Source: Ceriagrion tenellum (lineage: Eukaryota > Arthropoda > Insecta > Odonata > Coenagrionidae). From it: a DNA stretch of 64,000 nt. Below the pieces are notes generated by a model, which searched no databases, had not been told where the DNA came from, and saw only the letters and a program-made list of their open reading frames with translations. The position numbers and the translations under genes are program-made. Positions 24,339 to 35,829 of this stretch are shown here, in pieces. The stretch lies in assembly GCA_963169105.1 (NCBI GenBank), contig OY720639.1, positions 52,867,848-52,931,847 of the forward strand, given 5' to 3'. How positions within the stretch are numbered: position 1 is the first letter of the stretch; the number at the start of each line of letters is the position of its first letter.

Positions 24339-25930
24339 TGAGTCTCAGAAACTGCATCGTTAAACATTTCTTTAGCAGGAACTTCCTTTGATTTCTCCTC
24401 AAGAAGTTAAGATTATAGCTACGATTATTTGCTCGATTATTTATACTTTTTTCCCCTTTTTTTCTAATATGCTTCTTTTTAATGACGAGTGATTTAACTC
24501 ATCCTGCCATACGTCCCAGCGGCTGCTTACGGGGTGACGGTGGTTCGCACTTGTAAATAGAGACCTTACCACATGCCTGCTCCGCCCGTCTGTCTTTTCC
24601 CTCCTAGTCTCCAACTCACCTCCCCCCCGCTCCTTTTTTCGGTCCTTCCTTCCATTGGAATTAAACTCCTCAGGCGGTCCCCTCCCCAAGTTGTTGCTGT
24701 AAATCACGTAATGGAGGCTCAGATGCCGTAAGCTTTCGAGGTTCTCCCTCCTTATGCATAATAGTTGTTGTGAGTCCCTTTTTGTCATTAATCACGTCGC
24801 CATTCCTCCTTCGGTCAGGAAATCGATGGCTTAATAAATTGCTCCCGGGCAAGAATAATGTGAAAGCAATAAGAAAAATTGTTTGGATTCTCTCTCCTGA
24901 GTGGTTATTATTGGCAAAATGTTCACTTCGGTGGAGAAAGTCTCTAGACAAATGGTATTCGTTCGATAGACAGTTATCATCATCACGGGTCGGAGCGTTT
25001 GTTTTGGGCCCTGAGGGGCATACCGAGTAGGGCGCCGGAAATCCGCAGGGGTCGACGATGTAAAAATTGTGTGCAGTGGGCGTTGGTATGCCGGAATGAT
25101 TTTTGCTTTCACTGCATTTAGCGGTTTTTGAGTTAAGTTGTTAATCCTAATGGACACTTGTGAAAGCGTTTAAAATTTTTGATTTGAATTTTAAGTAAAT
25201 TAATTAAAGAATTTGAATTAGAAATGTATCCCCTAGAAAAAGAGTACTCATTAATAAGCGTGAACATGATTCTTTCCAATTATTAGTTTCATCGCTCGTC
25301 TAAATCGCCCTTAAAACGATAAGTACTACATTTCGCTGCTAGGCTAACACGAATGAATTAACTTCACCAATTGGCAGTCATGAATCTTACGTGTACTGTA
25401 AGTTTCTTGCTTTCATTGCTCTGAATTCTTAAACTTACTTCCTTATCAAATCATTTTTCTCATTAAATCAAGTTTTTGGCTGAAAAATGTGTTAAGAGAT
25501 AAAATTGGAAATTTGGGAATTAGGCAAACAACCAGGAAAAATATTTTCTTTGAAATATCGTGCGTTGACCCTACCACTTGTCTATAACAGCTGGAGTGAC
25601 GTGACACTTGGAAAACGCTTCGCAAATTGGTTTGGCATCGTGCCTAGTGCGATAGGTGCATGGTAATCTACCCTTAAGTTGGCCTTAATGTTGTGCTAAA
25701 GCGAATGCTTCATTATTTTAGAACGTAATTCAGGCATTTTGTCAAGCAATGTCGTATTTTCCATTCCCCTCACGCTTCTCGGCGTGGCTGCTCGACGTTG
25801 TCGTGTAGTACGACGGCCCTTCGCTTTGGTCAATCGATTCTCGATCAATGATTGACGAAAAAAAGAACCTTGAGGAGGAGGCCATAAGAGGTGAACGAGT
25901 TACATTCACGCGGTGGTCCTTCATCCGACG
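24339..25930. other. Non-coding stretch after the LINE fragment
   Basis: Mostly AT-rich with a GC-richer patch at 24520-24720. It may hold the remaining 3' part of the LINE, but I cannot place its end. No gene seen. Confidence 0.4.
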
Positions 25931-25939
25931 GTTACGATC

Positions 25940-26290
25940 GCTTCTTCCCCCCCCCCCCCAAACGTATCGATTTTTAGGGGTTAAGGGAGTGGAGAGGGGG
26001 GGTTAAACGACCCCTTACCCCTACTCTCCCCCCACTCCAGCCCTAGGAGCGCATCAAGTGCGTTCCTCCCTCATCTCCCCACCCCCTCAGGTCCCCTTTC
26101 CCCGACTTGGACGTCACCCCCCCTCCCAGCCAGTCAGCCCGCCGCCGCCAATGGGGGAACCCGCCGACGTCGGTCTCGGCGTCACATCCGACGTTTGCGC
26201 GGGAGGATTTTTGGCCGCCTAGAACCCCTCCCCCTCTCTCTCATCCCTCCCCCGCTCTCAAGGTTGGGTAAAACGCATGCCAGACTCCTT
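25940..26290. promoter_or_regulatory. GC- and CpG-rich islet (candidate promoter or 5' exon)
   Basis: After a poly-C run, the segment 26060-26270 is C- and CpG-rich. It holds GACGTCAC (a near-CRE), CCGCCGCCGCCAATGGGGGA (CCAAT box), GCCGACGTCGG (palindromic) and TTTGCGCGGGAGG (E2F-like). This cluster resembles a CpG-type promoter, but no following exon could be identified. Confidence 0.35.
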
Positions 26291-26294
26291 TCCG

Positions 26295-27240
26295 TGCGAT
26301 GTTGCGACGCGTGGAATCAGATGTGCGATATTTGCGACGTATCGAAGTGTATCCGCGAGGAGAATTTTTTTTAGTGTGAACAAACATGTAAACTATTTCA
26401 GTTGAGATACACTTTTACATACGTTTGATTAAAATGGATTTCGTCTGTTATAATCATAAGAGAAACATTGACGCTTCAGCGAAATGAAACGAATTCAGTT
26501 CTTGAAAGACTGGATAGAAAATGAAACACGAAGCGTCAACTTGTTAACAACTGCAGTTGAATTACGCGTTAGCATTCCATGTATGACAATGATCATGGAC
26601 CAAATTGACCAGATAGGAACACCATCAAATAATTATACCTTGATCAAAGTTGAACATAATCAGTTCCCACTTTAAAAACTATGGGTTAAATTTGTGTAGT
26701 AGATCGTCAACTTTGCGTTGATTGTTCCCAGAGATGTACGACAGTGCAAATTGCATATCTAAATAATCTGTTATCTTAATTGTTGTAACATAAGGTATAT
26801 CCGTGCTCTCCATATCATTTGGTCTTAAGTTGACCATCCGTCCTCGCTTTATCCGGTCTGTTTCTCAAGGTGGCCAATATTCCAAGTTTACGTGCCCTAA
26901 GGTGTTAGGAGTGAGTAATGCTAGTTCAATCTAACATTATTTTCTTTACTGTTAGTTATGCTCCTAGTTTAAGAATCAAGCGTACACTGTTTTTATATTG
27001 GAATCACAACGCGTTATGATATTGTAATAATTCGCCCTGAAATGGTTTTTAAAATATTTTCGGACTCACCGGTGTCTGGTTTACCTCGTCGTTGTCGCGT
27101 CCATTCGTCCATCACATTCGCTTATCCCGGTTCGTTCCCGTTGTGGCCAGATAAGATGTAGTCTTAGATTTCTTAAATCCACTCTTGGAGGATGGTATTA
27201 TGGTATATTCATTTGTGTATTTCGTGAATATTATGGTGAC
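26295..27240. other. Non-coding stretch
   Basis: It contains an inverted pair TTGACGCTTC (26468-26477) and GAAGCGTCAA (26530-26539), and is otherwise AT-rich. No gene recognised. Confidence 0.4.
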
Positions 27241-27365
27241 CGGTGTGCAATGTGTTGCCGTAATGCGACGATAAATGTGATGCGATCCGTATGTCTCTCG
27301 CGGTGACGATTAATCGGCATGCATTCATTATATCGCTGCTTGCTAACATTGTCGTATAACGTTCC
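27240..27365. repeat. TATCG/ATGCG-word repeat patch, copy 3
   Basis: Words such as GTAATGCGACGATAAATG, TGATGCGATCCG and CATTATATCGCTGC resemble the patches at 22.6 kb and 42.2 kb. A CT-rich tract follows, as in those cases. Confidence 0.4.
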
Positions 27366-27369
27366 GTGT

Positions 27370-27880
27370 CTACTCCGACTTGCGTCTATTCTTTCGTCCG
27401 CTTCCACCTCTCGATCCGTCACCGTCACATGTCCAGTACTCCAACGCGTATCGCACCCCCGAAAACCCATCCCAATCCGAATCCTGCACTCCAGCCCTGC
27501 TTGATGCCTGGCTACCACTCCCCGTCTCCTCCCCCATGCTCCAAGCTCTGCCAACCCCCTCAACACAGCCTATCAGGGCACACTTCGTTGGGCGTCTGTC
27601 TGTCTGCGGCTGTCGGGGGGTCGCGTCTGGGCCAGACTCTGGCATGGCGGACCAGGGGTGTGGAAGAGGGTAGCTGTGGAAGTTGCGGGGCCTCCAGGGG
27701 CAGGTACGGCTGCGGGGAAACGGGAGATGCACGACGAATACAACCTGTCGCAGTTGCACTCTGGCGATGCTACCTATGATTCGACGCTGCTGAGCGTGGT
27801 CTGTCGGTTCATGTCCTCGCGTGACTTTTTAGGTTCTATCGGTTTGGGTGGGTATTATGTGCGGAATTCTCAATAAATGT
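27370..27880. other. GC-rich segment, unresolved
   Basis: 27370-27560 is C-rich and 27590-27750 is G-rich. A 72-codon plus frame ends at 27876, with AATAAA overlapping its stop. The frame continues as HDEYNLSQLHSGDATYDSTL, which is protein-like, but I recognise no family and see no acceptor. It could be a small exon, a retrocopy end or chance. Confidence 0.3.
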
Positions 27881-28973
27881 TTTTCCATCTACGCCAAGAT
27901 TCAAACGCAGATCCCCTGAATCCCCGCTGACTACTTGAAGTAATACTAATGAAGCCTCCCTGTAGCCAGAATCCTCTTGAATCTAATTGATGAGATTCTG
28001 TATGCGGCATTATGAAATAAGTTTTGATTTAGCGATGTGCCGAGTAGATTTATGGCCTTCGACCTTATAGAAATGGTATCTTGGTTATAATAGTGATTTA
28101 AATCAGGAGACTGTTTCTTGAATCTTTTTGTCGGTATCATTCTAGTTTCATTCGTTGGAGAGAGGGCTTAAAATATTAAAATGGAACTGGGTGGAATGTA
28201 AGCTTTAGAGTTGTGCAATTGACCTCTCTTACAAGACGCTTTTGATAACCGTGATATTAGAAACAATACCACTCACACTGGACTGAAGAAATATTATTTT
28301 GAGCATTCATTAACAGATGAAGGAGAGCGAAACTAAAGTACCAAATTAAAGAGAAAAATAGCTAGGAAACGAGATGCTGGAATCGGATACGCGGCACAGG
28401 AGTAGCCCTATTATATATTATGATAAATTTTCTATTTCCTGTCCCTTTCATTTATCCAGTTTCATTCATGATCAAAGTAGCCCCCATGACTCGGAGGAAA
28501 TATATTTGCATTTTTCCGTCGAACTTATAAATCCTGCTATAATGATATTAAAATGAATAATCATTTTCATTGATGAAGTTATTGATAAGTTATGGTAAAT
28601 TGTCGATAATTGATTTGTCCCATTTCAGAAACTGCATGAAATAACTCGACTCCTCTTAATTCATCAGCGCACTAAGCTAACGCGTTAAATTAGTATGCCA
28701 GCCGTTTTCTTTCCGACGCTAAGCTCACGAAATGATAGATAATTTCGTTTGCATAGCTCGGAAATCCTGCTGTTTATAATTTAAAAAATCGCCGAATGAA
28801 ACTGTGTCCATCCAGCTGACCATTAAGGCGTGCAACAATCTCGCTCGTGGAGGAGAGATAAGATAATGTTTTTTCTCTTTCGGTCGATTTTTAAGGGTGC
28901 TTACCTGAATCACTAGTTGGGGAAAAATATCATCCTCATCGAAATTACCAATACGCCGTCAATAGTTGATATG

Positions 28974-28998
28974 CCTGAAGACGTTTTATGCTACGAAA
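28974..28998 (+). repeat. CCTGAWGA...GAAA motif, copy 2
   Basis: CCTGAAGACGT is followed after 10 bases by GAAATC. Confidence 0.45.
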
Positions 28999-29344
28999 TC
29001 TTTAGCAACGTTAGCAGTGTAACCTTGTGAAAACCTTTCGAAATCGTCATTTACCCCGCTCAATTTAACGTAAGTAATGGTAAACTATTTCAATCCGGCT
29101 TACCCTTCCTAAACTTTTGCCTACCCCCACCCCATTTTCACTTGACATAACCAAAACTTTACCTCTCTTTGTTTAATCCTTCCGATTTCCCTGACCTTCC
29201 AAAAAACAAGAACAAATAATAGTGGTACACAGTTGCGAAGCCATGGTCGGTTTTTATTAAAATATTAGCGTGGAATAGAACGATCTTTCTAGCAATGTTT
29301 GAGTCGTGGTCATTTTCCGCTTGGGTCCATACAGTAAGTGCTGC

Positions 29345-29373
29345 GCGTTCGACGCACAGCTTCCATCTTCAGG
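29345..29373 (-). repeat. CCTGAWGA...GAA motif, copy 3
   Basis: On the minus strand, CCTGAAGATGG is followed after 12 bases by GAACG (a GAAA variant). The segment between contains the self-complementary GCTGTGCGTCGAACGCGCAGC-type pairing, which forms a hairpin overlapping the motif. Confidence 0.45.
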
Positions 29374-29859
29374 TACAGTTCTGTCCAGGTGATGACATTA
29401 TTATGTCGAAACCCGTAATATTAAAAAAAACCACTTGAGAAATCATTACAGACTCCTTTATTACCTACTATGAATTTCAACTTCTTCTCTCCGGAAATCG
29501 TTAAGTTCGATTTGATTGTGCCTTTAAATATATATATATCACGGAAATAATATCACGTTAAGAGACTCGATAAATCTAATAAAGGTTGTTTAAAAAGATA
29601 TTTGCTAAGAAAATATCCACCATGGTTAATGCATCTCGTTTTATGCATGGTACTGCTGAGCCGAAGATTAGTGGAAAGATGATGAAATGCGTTCATGGTG
29701 GATCTTTTTAAGGAACCTGTGTACGTGAATCGGCGTAAAAAAATCACTTTCGTCGCCGTATGTGTGGAAGAAATCCGTTTAAAAGGACGAGAAGGGGGTA
29801 TACGCGAGGAGGGGAAGGGAATAGATCTCGGTTGTTTTGACTGCTCTGACCCCTTCCTT

Positions 29860-30110
29860 GTGTGTTGAGCCGCCGCCGTTCTCTCGCAGACGCCCTCCAG
29901 TCACCCCCACCCCCGTCACCATCCCCGTCCCCCCTTTGCTATCGGGCGCTGCGCTGCCTCACGCACGCTAGAATGGGCGGGGGGAGAGGGAGAAGGGAGG
30001 CGTGTGGCAGTGGGTTGGGTGGTTTGGTCGTGGGGGAGGACCGGAGGCGGCGTTGCCAAAACAAATTTTTCGGCTACGGTCTACCTTCCCCCATCCACTG
30101 ACAGCCCGGG
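29860..30110. repeat. GC-rich islet with CT then GA bias
   Basis: 29870-29960 is C-rich with CpGs. 29970-30030 is a G-rich run (GGGCGGGGGGAGAGGGAGAA). Frames here are low-complexity. A promoter role is possible but unsupported. Confidence 0.4.
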
Positions 30111-30119
30111 GAGGGGGGT

Positions 30120-31190
30120 GTTGGGGAAAAAAATATGCATGTAAAAAGGGTCTCGCGTGTCGTGAATCACGGAACGTGGGTGTTATTTCGCGTCTCTGGT
30201 CAAAGAGTCGGTGTGGGGGTGTATCGGGATGGGAAGGCAAGAGAGAGGGGAGTTGGGCGGAATACCTTTGTTTCCGGTTTCCCCGAAAAATTTCGAGCCG
30301 ATTGGAGGAGGTCCGTCAATTTTCTCTTGGGTCGATATGCTTGCATTTATTTCGCTCTCGTCTCCAGTTCAATGAAAAGAAAAAAATTTACGCGTCTAAA
30401 TTCACCGCCCATAGCGCGGTTCGCGACTTACTGGATTATCACGCTCAATTTTGATTCCGTTGACATCTCGTTTCAGTTTGTTTTTCCGAGAATCGTTCTT
30501 GCATATCAACCTGTCACAACCGATCCAATATACACCAATGGAATTCCTTGGAGCATTTCAATACGTCATTAAATTGTAGACTGCGCCCTAGAGAATCTCA
30601 TCTAGTCGCATTTCATTTTTTACTAGTTTGTTTTGAAAGTTGTGGTGATGCCACTCGATTATGCTGTATCATTTTATGCAGTAATACTCCAAGAAACTGA
30701 TTATGCATTGTTAAGGTAATAGCTGTAAGTTATAGGGTGATCGGTGTATGTAAGAGGTAATGATAATAACACTAACTGCTCATGTTTCTGAAGTACGATC
30801 GCCTTAACTTCCTTATGATAAAGATTTTATGATAGGTTATGGAACAGTGTGGGAGAGTTATTGGCAAATGTTTGCTGGGTTATATTTCTATACGAAAGAC
30901 CTTACTCGCTCGAACCATTAGGGGGTATAAATTTCATGTAACTTATGCTGAGGAAAGTTGTATTGAATTGCAATTATTTCGCCAGCGAGAGTCAATATGA
31001 TGTGGCCCATTCTGGGGTCATGCTAGTTGGAAAATCACAAAATGCTATGTACTGATATATTCGTCATTGGCACCTTTGAATTGGAGATGTATTGCTCCGT
31101 TGAAGGCTGGTTTTAGAGGTCTTAGTTGATTGTCGTATTGTCCTTAATGTTCTGAAATTTTATGCCAATTCTAGATTATCTCCTTGATCA
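30120..31190. other. Non-coding stretch
   Basis: Nothing recognised. The frame at 30135-30572 is uninterrupted for 145 codons but shows no domain and overlaps the GC-rich islet. Confidence 0.35.
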
Positions 31191-31198
31191 GCGAATGA

Positions 31199-31430
31199 CC
31201 GATTGGCCTACCATGGTTCCCTAACATTTTCCTTTGGGAACCTTGTGATGGCCTATGCTCTCGATAGTCCCGGATTGGTGTCGATATTGGCTACTATTCT
31301 CCAGTCTTCAAACTTCTTTTCCTACCCCCATATCACTGTTTTCCTGCATTTCATTGCTGAAGTGCTGAAATCATTCCCCGGAAAAATGAGAATTTCGACT
31401 TGGAAATCTGAAATTGTGGAAGAAATTCGT
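31199..31430 (+). repeat. Dispersed repeat, copy 1 (pairs with 31678-31800)
   Basis: CGATTGGCCTACC at the left and GACTTGGAAATCTGAAATTG then TGGAAGAAATTC at the right match the left and right parts of the second copy. Confidence 0.45.
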
Positions 31431-31677
31431 GTACCAAAATACCAACTCCGTGTTCAGTGGCTGTCGCGGAGACAGCGATGTTTGGTCCGCATACATTGAC
31501 AAGTTTAATTGGAAAATCTGACTTGTTCTCGATCGCCTCTTCCCATTTTGTGGTAGCATGTTATTTTGTCGTAGCGTGGTATCTGTTGGAGCACATTTTA
31601 ATTGTTTTAATTGATCCAACATTTAATTAGATTTAAAATCACAATTGTGATGCATAGCTTCCATATTCAGTAATCAG

Positions 31678-31800
31678 GCGATTGGCCTATTCGAGATTTC
31701 CGTATTGAAAGGAGAGACGAGTCGCCCTGCCTCAATATTTTTCATCTGATCGGTAACGAAATATGGACTCGGAAACCTGGAATTGTGGGAGAAATTTCAT
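31678..31800 (+). repeat. Dispersed repeat, copy 2
   Basis: CGATTGGCCTATTC at the left and GACTCGGAAACCTGGAATTG then TGGGAGAAATTTC at the right. The middle is about 100 bp shorter than in copy 1. A CpG-rich islet starts at its 3' end. Confidence 0.45.
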
Positions 31801-32170
31801 GAGCCCTATGAACGCGACTCGGCGGCCGTCGCGACGTCAAAAGTCGCCGGGCCGCCACGACCCCGAGAGTGACCAAATTGGCAACACTGACGCGAGCTCA
31901 ACCCTACGCCCTCCCCCATCACCCTTCTCGCACCCCACCTCCAGACGTGCACCCCCCCAACTTCCCTGTCTCCCTCTCGCGACCCCTCCTCCCCCCCGCG
32001 GTGCCCATCCCCAGCCGCCCACCGACGCCTCATCGAGCGTGGCCCGCCATTTCGCGGAGGCGGCGCGTCGCCCGCCGACGCAGGGTTACGGGCGGCCAAG
32101 GGGATGCGAGGGGACGGTTGCGGCGGAAGGAGGAAGTGTGGCGGCGCGTACGGCGGCGTGAGAGAGGCGT
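31790..32170. promoter_or_regulatory. Strong CpG island (candidate promoter or 5' exon)
   Basis: This is the densest CpG stretch in the window (GACTCGGCGGCCGTCGCGAC, GCGTCGCCCGCCGACGCAGG). It is open in several frames on both strands, which is expected of GC-rich DNA with few stops. Candidate frames are Arg/Pro/Ala-rich and match no family I know. An alternative promoter or first exon of the surrounding gene is possible. Confidence 0.4.
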
Positions 32171-32329
32171 CGCGTGGTGGGTTGAGGGGGGGGGGGTTGT
32201 CTCCTCTCCCCTGCCAAGGCCGGGAAGGTGGGAGACCTGGTCGTGAGTCAGGTGGGTCGGGGATCTGATAGGAAGTTCTGGCGTCCCTGATTTTGAGGCC
32301 GCAGGGATGGGGCACCCCGATGTCAATCG

Positions 32330-35210
32330 CTACAAGTGGCGTATGGGAATTTGTCGATTTCGTTTTTTTTCCATAATTTAGTCCCTGCCTTGGTCTTACT
32401 GAATGCTAGTGTATCGCAGTGAAGTTTAGGCGTTAGAAGCAGGAGAAAGAGAAGTATAAACGATACATCTGTTGGGCAAAATCTGAAACTCCGCAGTATC
32501 TCGAAAACAATAATGGGAAGCTAAACGTATGTAAGAAACGCTAAGGATTGATTTCGTTAGGTAACTAGTGATGGATGTAAAAATGAGATTAAGCGAGGTG
32601 TAATTCGGCTTCCTAATGAGCGAAAGAAGCTATGGGCTTCACTTAACCAATCTTTGTATTAATGGCTGATGCTGATTATGTTCACGAGTACATGCATCAA
32701 AAAGTTAGCTAAGATTTCTGTTTGAGTTGTGCTGGTTGAAAGGCGGCGTTCTATCCGACGGAGAGTGTTCTGTACTCAAAATATTTTCCTCGTAGTGCTT
32801 ATGTAGGTGTCAGGATTCCACTCTAGGATCGTCCTCAGGGACACTAACCCGTTAGCCTATGTATCGTGTATCGAAGTGTTTGGAGGTTTAGCACCGCCCA
32901 AAAAGAAACATCAGCGTCGATGTATCTCGATATTGCTGACTTGTTCGACCTGCGATGGTGTCATGACTGGAGAGATCTTCGCCTCTGTGAGAAACTCCAA
33001 ACCCCTCCCATTCAGGCTAAACAGAAGCAAAACACGAATACTCAAGAAACCCGAATAGAAACTGTCTTCGACTGAATTAGTGGGAATTCTTCTTTTTCTA
33101 GGGTTTAACAGGGTCTATTCCGCCCCCATTCCCTGTATTTCCACTATGTATTCCCTGTATACCACTATGGGTTTGAAAATAAGTAATAACTTTCCCATCC
33201 CTTCCAGACTACTCTGAACTATATCTACCTGTGCTTCATTCCACTGTTTATCAAACGGACGGATTTCAATCGTGAAGATACTGTTTCGTGGTGCAGTATA
33301 TCCTTCGGCGGCATTCTATTGCGCTTTTAATGGATTTCATGTGAACACTGTGATGAAACACTCAAAATCTCGATAGTTCAAACATCAATTATCTACCAGC
33401 GAGTACTTCTCATCACTCTTTCTCGTAACTATGCGATTTTTAATAGTCAGGTACCATATTCAAGGTACACCAGTTGAGGTGTCTTGCACTGGCAATCTAT
33501 AGGTTTTATCAATCGTTGTGTTTTTAGAATTATTTTGTACCACCAGTGTTAATTTTTCCGTCCTTTCTCAGCCCCCTAAGAAAACACCTAAAATCGGAAC
33601 TTGATCTGAGACGTTTTCTCTTCTGGTTGGGTTGTGGTTCAGCTTGCTCCAAACAGTTCTCATAGTATTCTTCTCCATAGATGAAGCCCATGAGGCGTAA
33701 GTTATTGGGTTAGGTTTTTATTATGTTGCGTCAGAACTGCATGAGTCGCAAGTAATGAGTAATCTACTTTTCTTTCTCTTGCCTTCGTTGTAAAATACAG
33801 CTTTCTCTTATAGGATATCTAAGCTATTGAAAAGTAAAAGCTAGTGATAAAAGTAGTTTGGTCGACAGATTTTTTTAAATGATTATTTTCTTCACCCCAG
33901 TAATTACACGCAGGTTATTCAAGTAATGCCACTACGCCCCACTTCTATGTAATTAACGCTTTTCGACTGAAGTAAATACGGCACAAACAATTACTTTAAA
34001 ACGAAGACGTTTAATTGCACTCATTCCATGATCAGTTTATTCCTAAAATCAACTCTTATATTATATAACATTTCGTAGAAATAACGAATTGATACAAAAA
34101 CTAAAACTAAGTCTTTCCATGTGACGGTAATTCTATTCTCCCTAGTCTTGGTTTTTATTTGTGCCATAAAGAAGTCCATTGAGCCAGAATCCTGTTATCG
34201 TAAGTAGATAAGAGACACTTTTTTCTCCAAGCATTGCAAATGTCAACAAAAAAAGAGACATAACTATCGTTTCTTGAGCCAATCTCCTCAAGGCTGGGTA
34301 GGCGGATGCGAGATGTTGGAGAAGTGTGACGCAATGACAAGCGAGCTCTATCACACAATGATGAGTCTAGTTCGGCGTTTGAGAATATTTTTCACTGACA
34401 ATCTGATCCCAATTTGATCATATTTTGGGAGCACTTTTACAAGAGTTCTCATAAGTGCAATACTACATCTGTCCATTGGTTCGCGGAATCCTGATCCCAT
34501 TATTGTAGATTTTGTGCGTACGTTAATCTGTATATGTTTCAGTGTGGTTAGGTCCTTTACTTCTAACCTTAAGTCGTGGGTCCGAACTCTGCACATTAAA
34601 TATCCTGCCTTTGGCATGAGTTTTGGGTAATGCGTTGGGTGGCCTTTTCTACTTGAAAACTAGGAAGGTGTCTTGTAATTGGTGTCTCCTTAAAAATCCT
34701 TGAATTTTCTTCTCGATTTTGACGTATTGCGACAGAAGTTATGCAGAATTGCTCGAGCTTGGTCCCGCGTTAGGTTTATGAATGCATCATATTGTTACTC
34801 GTCGAAGTATGAATTCTTTACTTTGCCTTATAAGTTATCAATCTGCTTCGCGCCTATTTCTTTCTTCATTTGTTTTTGCTTGTGGATGCATTAAAGCTGC
34901 TTGTTAGGTAATGTTTCTCCGCAGGATGTTTGATATAGAGGCAGCTCTGGTGCCATAACCATGGAGGATTTGGAATCTTTAAGCAGCGGCTTCGTCAAGG
35001 TCCTGAATGCCCTTGGATGCCTCAGCAACGTACACATTTTCCATATCAAGAGTGGTGTAAAATCATTTTAAACCTATGAATTCAACATCCTCTTTTGTTT
35101 TGTAACGTTTCCACCCGACCATATCCATTTGAATTGGAAGAGAACACTAGGTTCAGGTAATTTTGCTGGAAATCTAGGGGAATTTTTCGAATCCTCAGAT
35201 AGGGCCCTCG
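32330..35210. other. AT-rich non-coding stretch
   Basis: No gene, RNA or clear repeat could be supported. The frames at 32807-33058 and 34142-34617 lack recognisable domains. Confidence 0.4.
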
Positions 35211-35219
35211 GATTTTTTT

Positions 35220-35480
35220 TAAGGCTGCCATTGTGCTGTTGCTTTTTCTTTCTCTCCCCCCTTCCCGTCAATTGCGGGCCGCTGTTTTTCCTGAGACCTC
35301 GTATCTCCTCCATATTATCTTTATCTCCACCGTTCGCCTCTTCTTATCTAACCTCCCTTCCTCCCCTCTCCCCCGCCCTCTTCTTTATCTCTTTCCTCTT
35401 TTCTCTTAACGAAGGCTTTATGTTTGTCCTCGTTACTTTTTTTCCTCTCCCTTCCCAGAGTCTTCTCTTATCTTCGTGTT
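35220..35480 (+). repeat. Pyrimidine-rich tract
   Basis: CT-rich, and followed within 50 bp by a tRNA-like head. This is the arrangement seen repeatedly elsewhere in the window. Confidence 0.7.
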
Positions 35481-35526
35481 TCCGGCCTGTGGGATAAAGG
35501 GGGAGGAAAAGGCTTTAAGCGGGAGT

Positions 35527-35575
35527 AATGGCCGCTATCTTCCCGAATTCAAAGGTCTTCCGTTCGAGTACCGAT
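35527..35575 (+). mobile_element. tRNA-like SINE head
   Basis: TGGCCGCTATCTTCCCG is followed by TCCGTTCGAGTACCG, a near B box. Confidence 0.45.
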
Positions 35576-35656
35576 TTGTACGCAGCCAAGTTGAACTGCG
35601 TACAACGTGTCTGTTTCCCCGAAATATGTGAACTTGGGCCCTGTTGACCAAATAGA

Positions 35657-35720
35657 TGGGGTGTGGTGGCTGAAGTACTGGTTTCCCTGCTCCGCCAACC
35701 CGAGAAGGAATCCCGGCAGT
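35657..35720 (+). mobile_element. tRNA-like SINE head, same subfamily as 49451
   Basis: GGGTGTGGTGGCTGAAGTAC then TGGTTTCCC is nearly identical to GGTTGTGGTGGCTGGAGTAT then TGGTTTCCC at 49458-49486. The B-box part (AAGGAATCCCGG) has decayed. Confidence 0.55.
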
Positions 35721-35829
35721 AGTGATTTTTGTTCAGTGGAAAATTTTTCCATGCGTGGGTGCTTAGTAGGGATCGGAGGACTTATAAAGCAGGACTTAGC
35801 CAGTAGGATGAGGCAGTAACTGTGTCAAC

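Larger units (their letters stand above)
27880..29840. other. AT-rich non-coding stretch
   Basis: No gene recognised. It contains two copies of the CCTGAWGA...GAA motif, listed separately. Confidence 0.4.

Noticed and set aside
24334..24352. CCTGATGAGTCTCAGAAAC as a hammerhead copy
   Set aside because: The spacing between the two core strands is far too short compared with the other six copies.
26468..26539. 10-bp inverted repeat TTGACGCTTC/GAAGCGTCAA
   Set aside because: Short arms 52 bp apart with no other element features. Such pairs occur by chance in a window this long.
31763..32326. Frames of 132-169 codons on both strands
   Set aside because: Open in many frames because of GC richness. 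Arg/Pro/Ala-rich without a recognisable family.
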